Shown here: in pieces, positions 54,831 through 64,000 of the stretch
How the letters are laid out: the number at the start of each line of letters is the position of its first letter
Numbering within the stretch: position 1 is the stretch's first letter
Source: Lanius collurio
Lineage: Eukaryota; Chordata; Aves; Passeriformes; Laniidae
Length of the DNA stretch: 64,000 bases
Assembly: GCA_020086605.1 (NCBI GenBank)
Contig: JACBWW010000051.1
Coordinates: forward strand, 576,097-640,096
Reading direction: 5' to 3'
Translations under genes and position numbers: made by a program
Notes under the pieces: model-generated
The model's database searches: none
Told to the model about the DNA's origin: nothing
What the model saw: the letters and a program-made list of their open reading frames with translations, nothing else

Positions 54831-57800
54831 AGGGCTGAGCATAGAGGTGAAGATATACTTTGGCTGTACTTTGTTTTCTGAACTGAAAAAATGTCTATGA
54901 TTTTGAGAATATTGGAGTCATTTAAGAATGCAAATGAAATGCTACTAAGACAGGAGCAGCTGAAAAAAATAAAGATACTAAACTATCTGAATTGTGTAGT
55001 AGTTTTATGTTAAACCCATTCTTTACTCCTAATACAGTCATGGAAGAACCTAAGGGTAATTTGGACCTTTAACTCTTTGCAATGTGGTATCAACTCTTCA
55101 CTAAAACCGGGTATTTCTATGGTCAAATAACATCAGATACTGAAGGCAAAGCATAGGGGAACTACATTATCAATCATGACTTGCTAAAGATGTTCTCAAG
55201 ACAATGATTTTTTCTTTATGCTGTACAAGTTGCTTTTTTCAGAAGTAACTGAGACAATTTGACATAAGGAGGCCTTACACACCAACAGATTTTTGGTTGA
55301 AAACAAAGATGTGTTCCTACATTGTTGAAAAAGATGATGCAAAGCACAGTCAAGGTATTGAATTCATCACTCTGCAACCTATTTCTATTCATCAACTCAT
55401 CAATGGGAACAGGACAGGCTATTAAATAATTCTGACATCAACTCTTAGGACATAAAAAAGGGAAGCATATAAGCAGCTCAAGGGATGGGAACCTCTATTC
55501 TTTTGACAATATAAAATAAAATATTATATTTAGTAACAGATCTGTCTAAGAAACTATTTATTATTTCAGTATGGAGTTCTGGGTTTGTTGGGGTTGTGGG
55601 GGTGGGGGGAGTTGGGGTTTCCTTGCTCCTTCCTCTCAGAAGCATGTCACACAGTAGAAACAACCAGGAAGAAAAAGAAAAACCAAGGCAAATCTCCAAA
55701 ACAGTGTAGTTTCTACAAAGAGGAAATTTGCAATTCATTACTCATTCCAGTCAAACTTTCAAGGCATTGCAGATGCACTGTTTCATGTGGCTTACTTCAT
55801 AATAAAAGAATCTTAAATTGTGAATCGTTTAGTGCTACTTACTTGTGTAACCTATGAGATGTCTGACACTTGAAACTGCCCACAACTTTAATAATCAATT
55901 GGAGGATGCAGCCAATCACATTTCCCCCACGACAGTTTCCAAGGTAACCAACAAAGATACCGACATGGGCTGCATGCAGTGCGAAAATGCAGAAAAACAC
56001 TGCTATGCTGCCACTTTTTTCAATACTTCAGATTGTATATTATAAAATGGTAAAAACCCCCTAAATTAGTATTGACAAAACCAGTAGCAAAAAGGCAAAA
56101 GCAGAATTAAAAGACAGTGATGAAGAACTTCTGTCTGCAGTGATTCAGGAGGACTACAGAGACTTCTTGAAGCTCTGTTTTTCATCAGCTACAGTATGGA
56201 CCCTTCCCTTCCCTGGTCAGCCATAGAAAATGAGAGCTGCAGCGTATTAACACAATTAGGACACCTCTGTTTTGTTCCTGTAAATACTTTGCTTAATTTA
56301 TATTTGTTTGTGACTGCCTTCACCATGAGACAGTATGACACACTGCTTTTTACATAGATTTATGCTGGAACTTATATTTCTCAGTCCCCAAGAAAATCCC
56401 TCCAGATAAAAAAAAATCAATAGTATTCCCATATACAGGAGTCATCAAATTGCTCATTAGAAAAGCTCCCCCCTGCCTCTCTTTTCTCACCCCATCCTGT
56501 TAATCAAAGCAGAATTTGCAGGGGAGAAAATGTTGGGATTTTTGTTTATTTCTCCCCCCACCCCTCTCATACTTACGCTAGAATTTCAGACCCTAGTTTC
56601 TTTTAGTTAAAATATCTCAAAAAATCCTGATCTGGTCAAAATATATCTTGGAGCCAAATTGAGCATAGTTCTGTTACTTAAAGGCTTAAAATTGGGATTT
56701 AGCAACATATGGGTTCTGTGAAAATAGAGAATTAGGACTTTTTCAATAGCTATTATTAAGAAGAAATAACTTATAACAGCCTCTGGTACATCAGTGTTTT
56801 CCTGAGAAGCACCTTGACACAGCTTCTCTAATTCTGAAGCTTTCCTCATCAGAGATTGCCAGTCATGTTTCTCAGTGCAAAGCCACGTAGTGGATAGACA
56901 TCACTTTCCCCAGAATGTAATACAATCCTGAGGCTTGATTTTTCTTGTGAATTCATCAAAACCCAAACATTTGATTTCCAGAAAAGATTCTTCTGCATCA
57001 GGAAAAAGTTGCCTTGCCTTATAAAAGAAAACACCAAAAATCAAGCCAACCAACCCACACCAAACCAGAAAACAAACTCAAGTCAATCCACATGCAAACA
57101 CACACTTCAGTCACTGGAACTATTTCTCTCTGCTCTCTGATTATCATTCAGACAAGTGACGATATTTAATTTTCCTTTATTTTATATCATGCAGAATAGC
57201 ACAAGCTGTTGGATGATGTTTGTGGAACTGATTCTTCAAGTTCACAGATTGGTCTAAATAGTTTGAAATGTATTGGAGACTCAAATGATTTGAGTAATTT
57301 CAGCCAGACTGATTAGGTTATTAAGTTTGAAAACTGTGCCGTAATTGAAAAATAATTTTAAATGCAATACTACTTCTCAATTACTGAAAAATTTAAGACT
57401 AGCACTCTCTAAGATAACCAAATATATAAGCATTAGAGTAGATCCAAAGTTGGCAATCAAGTCTTAATTTTAATTACATGTACTTCCTATTAAATCTTGC
57501 TGTAAGATAAAATGGTTTCAGAACATAACCCTAATTCATTTATATTCTACAACCCTTGTGAAAAAAAGAGGCACAGTGAAATCAACTTCCTATGTTGTTT
57601 AATAAACAGCTCTGTATATAAAAGGAAGGCCAAAGTTTGAAAGCAAGGTGTAGGCAGTGAGACCAATAATCTTTGTTTGCACATGCAGACAAGATAATAT
57701 CCTTAGCCATCTGTCTGCAGAAATACCAGCTTTTATTCTTCAACTCTAAAAATAGAGTTTTTAAATTGTACCCTGAAACTTCATAGAATACAATAAAAAG

Positions 57801-59713
57801 TAAGATTTATTTTTATAGTCCTCACACTACATAGTAGTAAACAATAACAACATTTTTTGGAAATATAAAGATGCAATGCTTATAGCTTGCCCATTTGCTT
57901 TACATTTCCCCATCTATTCTGACTGCATTGGGTGGGAGAAAGAATGTGTTTATTAAGAATTTGTATGGGAACAGATTGACCCAAATGTCTGTTACCAAAA
58001 TAGATTCTATTAGCTAGAATGGAGTGTGTTTCTTCCATGCAATCAGCAACAGCCTTATGAAAATGTCAACTCTTATATATACATTCTGATGCAGGATAAG
58101 TCAAATTGTTTTTCAAGTCTGAAAAATAAATACATTAGAAATACTTTGCTTTGTACTATGAGTGCAGAATATAACTCTCCTAGAAATACTGTTCTTGCAA
58201 TCAGTTTCTTTCAATGCTGAGTTTTATTCATCACTCTTGGTAGACTACCAAAATAAATCAGTTTCAGACAGTCCTTTAAAGTCATTAATAATTAAAATTA
58301 TCAGATAGACATTTGTCGTGATCAATGGTGATCTCTGGTAAACCAGTCTAGAGCTCCTTGTGTCTGGTCAAATCATCCCTGAGCATGAAAGCACAGCAGT
58401 TCCTTCTTGTAGATTTAGGATAATGTATAGTTTCACTGGAGATTGCAAAAGATAGGACAAGTGTCTTGCCCTAAAAACTATTGCAGCGCTTCCATTTCAT
58501 CCTGCATGTCAGAAGGAACCCAAGAACCCCTGCATACCAGACACCAGAGCATTTAAGTGTATGAAGACATCAAACCTGCAATATGTTGTAACTTGCTCTA
58601 TCAAAGATTGTCCAACTGTATTCCACCCTTTTTTTTCATAACCATTTTTCATTTAGGTTTTTATTTAAATGCATGTCTGTAAGGGCACATAGGGGAGAGC
58701 AATGCCTACTTTAATCTCAATAAGTTGCAGCTAGTTCACTTTTATCTAGAATTTTCTAATCATTAGCTAACATAGCTGTAAGACCTGGGTTAGATAAAAT
58801 TTATTGTAGAGTTGGGTGTCAATTTATTAATAATGATCTCCAGAATGTTTCACAGTGCCACAGAATCACTTGCAAATGGTCAATCAATTCATGTTGAAAA
58901 AAATACAGCAGAGAAAGAAACAGCACAAATAAAATGGGAACTTCTTTTGGGCCTAAGCATTGAAAAGCAGAAGATAAGAGTTAATAAGGTCACTATTGCT
59001 AAATGTCATCCATTATCTATTTCTCTCAATAGATGCTTCTTTACACATTTTTTGTAATTACTAAAACATTTAAAACTCTATATTTATGTGCAAATGATCA
59101 ATATATTATTATTACTTCATCTAATAAAATATTTTGCAAGCCATGACTATTTAACCACCTTCTGTTTTATATATGTGTGTGCAGAAGAAATGCTACTGGC
59201 CTACCTATAAATTACTAAGTGCTGTTGCTTTATTTGTCCACCCTTTACACCTTTCAGTTAATTTACCTACATCACTGGAGTTACCTCTTATTTATTTTAT
59301 TTCCTGAATAGATTATCCCAAAACGTGTTGGGAAGCATCCAAGCATTTACCAGGTGTAGTCACCTGCTGTCAAATTTATGTGCTATCTTTTCATTAACAG
59401 TCTTGCAAACAGGATTTTCTTACTGAAATGCAGGTATCAACCAGCCAGGGATAATATTTTGTGTTTTATATGAGATTATATCTTTAAACAGTCTTAATAA
59501 TTATTGTTAAGGAAAACTCCCTAGCTTGAAAGCTCAGCATTAAAGTATTGATGTTAAGGCTTTAGGTTTCTGGGTTTTATATTAATTGTTTCATTATAAG
59601 AATAGATGTTTTAAAAAATGAATAAGTAGTATTGGTCTGAGACCCTACTGGCACTCCCACTAACCTTATCTGTTAGTTTTATCTACATTTTTAAGAGTGA
59701 AGATTTGTACTTA
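54831..59713. other. Upstream intergenic DNA, no gene identified
   Basis: AT-rich DNA between the old CR1 and the alpharetrovirus-like LTR. A G-rich patch lies at 55580-55620 (TTGGGG/GGTGGGGGG). Open frames are 60-90 codons and overlap on both strands. Confidence 0.55.
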
Positions 59714-60058
59714 TGTTGCCTTCTGATGTGAAGGCAGGCGACCTGGTTTTAAGACAACAGCACGGCGGCCCAGCCCCTCCCCGGCCACTCGGTCTACGAC
59801 ACACAGACACCAATGTGGTGGATGGTCAAATGGCGTTTATTATCTTATGTCATGGGGTTAAAAAGTCAAGGGGGCCTCACTACGTCAGAGGGGGATGGTA
59901 GGACTAGCTAGGGTTAGTAAGGAAGTGGAAAACTACTGGAGTTAGGAGGGGTTGCATGCTTGGGGTGATTGCTTATCACAGCGGATGAGGGGGGAAGGAT
60001 CCCTGCTCCTTTCCGTCACATCCCGAAATCTTCCGTTCGCCTGTCCCTATCTACCACA
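59714..60058 (-). mobile_element. Solo LTR of an alpharetrovirus-like endogenous retrovirus
   Basis: A 345-bp CpG-containing segment that on the minus strand begins TGTGGTAG and ends GGCAACA, giving TG...CA ends. Minus-strand AATAAA lies at 59836-59841 and is followed by CGCCATTTGACCAT and CCACCACATTGGTGTC. These resemble the R region of avian leukosis/sarcoma virus LTRs, and the AGAAGGC near the 3' end also resembles that family. Flanks ACTTA (59709-59713) and ACTTG (60059-60063) agree at 4 of 5 bases and may be a decayed target-site duplication. No internal retroviral sequence adjoins it, so it is a solo LTR from recombination. It lies upstream of GABRB2 in the same orientation, about 22 kb from the gene. 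An ORF of 62 codons over it is meaningless. Confidence 0.8.
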
Positions 60059-60063
60059 ACTTG

Positions 60064-63000
60064 TTATAAAGCCAGGCATATACTGCACACAGATTTAGCA
60101 TTATATGATGCATCTGGAACCCTGTGCCATGCATTCAGTTGAATATTATTAAGAAAAACAAATGGTAACATCAATTGAGACTAGAAAGAAAAACACTGTC
60201 TACTCTCCCCTTCTGTGTTGTGGCATATCATTGCAACAGATGACTATATAAGAAGATGTACTTCCCATTGTGATGGCTATATGAATCATCTGTTAAATAA
60301 ATCCATAAAATTATTTGGATACTTGTTTTAGAATAAAAACATTGCAGTGGGGGCTTTACTCATCCCTAGTCCCTACTACTATGTAAGCTTAAAAGTAGAA
60401 AAGCTTAATGTATATTTAAAAGAAAAAGCAAACACCAAACACAAATTTATGTCTCCCATTCTGTAGGAGTTTGTTACTTAGCAAATTCTGTTCCTACAAG
60501 GAAACAGCTATACTTACTTAGATTTATGATTATTTAATTTTAGAAAATATTAGAATTGGTATTCAGCCGGGAACATTTAATAGTTCAATTTCTGAAGGAA
60601 AAAAAGAAATGAGAAAAAGAAAAGCTGATGAAAGCACTGCAGTTGTGGATACGTTTCTTACAAAATTAATAATTTTAATGAAAAGTAATATGCACAGATG
60701 TTTCTAACAGGCCATACTGACTGAATGTCACAAATAATCTTAATATCTTCATTGAACAACCATCTCCAAGGCTGAAATAATTCCTGATTTAAGGACTAGC
60801 CTTAAAAATGTGATTTTCTTCCAGCAGCAGCAAACAGAATTCTGCCTATAGCTTTAACAGATTTTCAACTGCCTTTGGGCCAGATATTTAAAGTGCCTTA
60901 AGATTTAGAAGATACATATGGGATTTATAGAAGTGACTAAGAGAAATTCAGTGGGAAGTAGATACTGCTGTCTAAATTGCCTTTAAATAATTCTGTTAAA
61001 CATCTGACTATATCGTCAAAGCACCTAAATAGATCTTTCTTTTGTAAATGCTTCTTTTCATGTTCAGCATTGCTGGACAATGTGCTCAGTTGTTAAAGAT
61101 ATTTTGTTTTCCTTAGTAATCACACCAACTTTGAGATGTTAAGAAGCAATGGGTTATTTGGAGATATTATTTGAAGTAAATAAAAAAGTACAGAGTATCT
61201 TGCAACCCAGAAGTCATATTCCATTGAAGACTCTCAAATTCAAACCAAGAATGCTGTCAAATTTTTCTACATAGCCTTCATTGTACAAAATGAAGTCTTC
61301 ATTTAGTTTCACTGCTTTCAAAATAAAATGTCTTTCCAATGATTTGATTACATTTGTTTCATCATTACTTTTTTGGGGGTCATGTCATACCAAATGATGT
61401 CACCAGGGGGGAGAAATAAGAAGAAAAAAGGAAGAGGTGACAGTATCAAAAGCACAGATTTGAGAGAGCAATTTACTTCTGGATTTCTTAATTCAGATTT
61501 AACTTACAAACCAATGAGAAGGTTATTTTGTTATCATTGGACTTGGGTTTTTGGAGAGAAGAATATGTATCAAGACATCTTTGTCATCCCGGTCTGCCCT
61601 GGGAGCTGACGGGACAGATGTGAGAAGAATGGCTTCTGCATCCTTGACTCCCTCCCTGCTACAAGGGCCAGATGTCCATCCCTCCCCTCTTTACTTCCCA
61701 CTGCAAAGTCTCCTTCAGATCATAAAATGATACTTAAAATAGGAAAAAATTCAGGGCATGTGCTCCTATCAGACAGATTTAATGCAACAGAAGAAACTGT
61801 TTTCCAGCTGTACCTTCTACCTTGTGCTCCATGACTGAGCTGGGACCAATTATATGGGACTTTCTGTCTCCAGCCGTGGAAATCCTCAGAACTGGGACAG
61901 AACCAGCTAAACAGCATTCACCTGTACATGATCACTCAGAGTCAACACTTCATACTCAAATGTTGTAAAGAAAATAATCAAGTGTGGTTATCCAGAAGGA
62001 CTTGAAATATAGGTGAAAGACATGAGTTGTGGTTAACAAGCCTACTAATTTTTAAAGTCATATGTCCAAGTCTTGATAAAAGAGATCATATTTGCTATCA
62101 GGAGTTGAAGTTAAAAGTGAAAGGCAGCAGAAAACTGTTAAGAACTCAGTACAGTGGATTCTTAAGTGACGTCAAAGGATGTTTTGGTTTTATAAAATAC
62201 ATACCCTTTCGGTAACCTAGTTATCCTTGCAAGGGTTTTCTCACTCCCACTTGAATGAAGAGAGAGAAGCAATTTCTAATGCTGAAACTCCAAGAGAAAA
62301 TGTTAACTATTCAAAGTTAGGTTCTGGTCCTACACGTTCACCTGAAAGGCCTAGCTTTTTCCACTCATCTTTCCCCATAGATACTTCTGGCAGCCATGAA
62401 TGAAATTTCTCCTTCCAAATAAGTTGCTGCCCATCATCTGACAAAAGAATAACTCTACGGATCTGAAGACATGTTTGCAGGTTTTGCCCACTGTCAGGAA
62501 GTGTTGATTCTACTACAATTTATAAACCCAAATGTGATGAAGTTCTGCTGCCAAATTTTCCTGTGATCAGAAAAAAAGATATGTGCTTTAAAAATTGGAG
62601 CAATGAGAATATTTTAAATAAAAAATATTAAAACAACATCTTATGCTCCAGAATACTGAAGAAGTCTCCACATATTCACATTCCGTGACCCTATCTACTG
62701 ATACAAACTGTGGTTATTTATCTCAAATTATCTTTGCAGCTAGAATTAAGTAAATCTCTGCATAATGCTCTTCTTGAGTGCATTTATGAGCTTCATTAGT
62801 CATTTTTTGAGCATCTTACAGACATGCTCCATTCTGGTCATGCCAGAGAGAAAGCGACTCTTGGAACTGGATACTTTTGAGCTACCACCACCTGTGGAAG
62901 GGAAGGAGAGCAATGCATCAACAGTCCAGTTGATTGGTACAAGAATTGGAATTGTCGTATGGTAGTTCTGGAACTCTAGAATTTTTTTATTTTTTTTTTT

Positions 63001-64000
63001 TACATTCAAAGTCATAAATAAAATGGCAGGAAAACTGTATGAAACATCTGTAGCTTAACCTATTTGCATTACAAAAAGTAAAAAAATATACCAGTTAGAG
63101 GTTTTGAAATGATCAGGAAAATCAAATTGAAATCTTGAGCAAAAGATGATACAGTTGAGAATTCCAATTTAATTACTGTAGGGGTAATTTTCTCTTGATT
63201 TATATTTTAGCTTTCAGTTTGGACATTTCAAAGCAGAATACAATTTTTTAATTCTGGTGATTATATTATTCAGTTCCAAAATAAAACCAATACTAACATC
63301 CAATGCTTGCTCACCTAGCCTAGTGAGTTCCCTCATAGTGGGATAGTCATTGTTTTAGAAATGAAGGGGAGAAAGATCTGTAAGAATTTGCTTATGTTGC
63401 AAAGGCTCTCGAATTCTAAGTCTTCTCACATAATGGAGGTCTTCTTTGAATAAGGAAAAGTTATTTTGAGTTATCAGTTCTCCTTATGCCCCATTAACAC
63501 AGTTTTAGAATTTAAAAATCTCTCATTTAACTTAAGAATAAAATTTCAGTACCTAAACTGTATTTTCTGACCAAACTGAAAAATTATCATTTGCAAGAAC
63601 TAAGAAAAGATCACAAGCTTGAGGTAATGAAGCTGAGACAAATCAGTTAGCTTAAATGCACACAGGTATGCTCACGTGTATTGAACATAACACCTCTGAG
63701 TATACTGAAAGAAATAATTGTTCTTATAGGGAATGAAGCACATGTTACAGGTGTAATTGTACACATCAAACATTTTTCTTTTAGTCCACCTTCAACCTTC
63801 TTTTTACTTTTAATCATAGTCTTATGCACTATCAGAACTATTCCGAAAGATCTGATTTTCTTCCTCAGTTCTCTCTGTCATTATTCAAGAAATGTAGGTA
63901 TTGTATGCCCTAATAATCATCTAAATAACTGAAAAGATTAGGGGAAAACAAACATACATTTTCCCCCCCATCCCAATTCTTTTGGTAGAGTTGTACTGAA
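60064..64000. other. Upstream intergenic DNA, no gene identified
   Basis: AT-rich DNA beyond the solo LTR with one CRE palindrome. No GABRA6 exon is visible, although that gene is expected further on in this direction. Confidence 0.55.
62167..62174. promoter_or_regulatory. Perfect palindromic CRE (TGACGTCA)
   Basis: An isolated full cAMP-response element in CpG-poor intergenic DNA upstream of GABRB2. CREB/ATF binding is possible, but a single 8-mer in 64 kb is expected by chance at a comparable frequency. Confidence 0.3.

Noticed and set aside
62765..63015. Paired plus/minus open frames of 66 and 71 codons considered as a GABRA6 or other exon
   Set aside because: The translation does not resemble GABRA6 or any family I know, and the splice signals are unconvincing.

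Overview
This window is vertebrate nuclear DNA, almost certainly from a bird. Three CR1 LINE 3' ends are recognisable (about 0.77, 15.4 and 54.7 kb). There are several avian-type endogenous-retrovirus LTRs, one resembling the avian leukosis/sarcoma (alpharetroviral) LTR. Protein-coding sequence is sparse and interrupted by introns. The LTR style leans weakly towards a songbird, but the order cannot be fixed from the sequence alone.

One gene is firmly identified: the 5' end of GABRB2 (GABA-A receptor beta-2 subunit), on the minus strand. Its first three coding exons sit at 37258-37182, 37055-36964 and 36053-35986. They encode the signal peptide, the start of the extracellular domain and the next short extracellular exon. 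All junctions have GT/AG signals and compatible phases, and exons 2 and 3 are 92 and 68 bp. Exon 4 was not found, so 1-35985 is read as the proximal part of a very large intron 3. The first two introns are short (126 and 910 bp).

The gene start lies in a broken CpG-island region with GC-rich blocks at about 35.58-35.95, 36.20-36.47, 37.57-38.05 and 38.44-39.42 kb. A perfect NRF-1 palindrome lies about 90 bp upstream of the start codon. A short upstream ORF runs through that palindrome, and a possible 5'UTR splice acceptor lies just upstream. No TATA box is evident.

Intron 3 carries most of the mobile-element remnants: LTRs at 10.7, 13.2, 16.4 and 24.3-25.8 kb, and CR1 pieces at 0.77 and 15.4 kb. 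The region upstream of the gene (39.4-64 kb) has no recognisable exon. It holds an old CR1 fragment and a well-delimited alpharetrovirus-like solo LTR at 59714-60058. In other amniotes GABRB2 lies head-to-head with GABRA6, so this is probably the GABRB2-GABRA6 intergenic interval, but no GABRA6 exon is visible.

I found no novel multi-gene system, CRISPR array, tRNA or rRNA. The most useful points are the GABRB2 5' architecture, the NRF-1/upstream-ORF overlap, the CpG block inside intron 3, and the LTRs (including sense-oriented ones) inside the intron.
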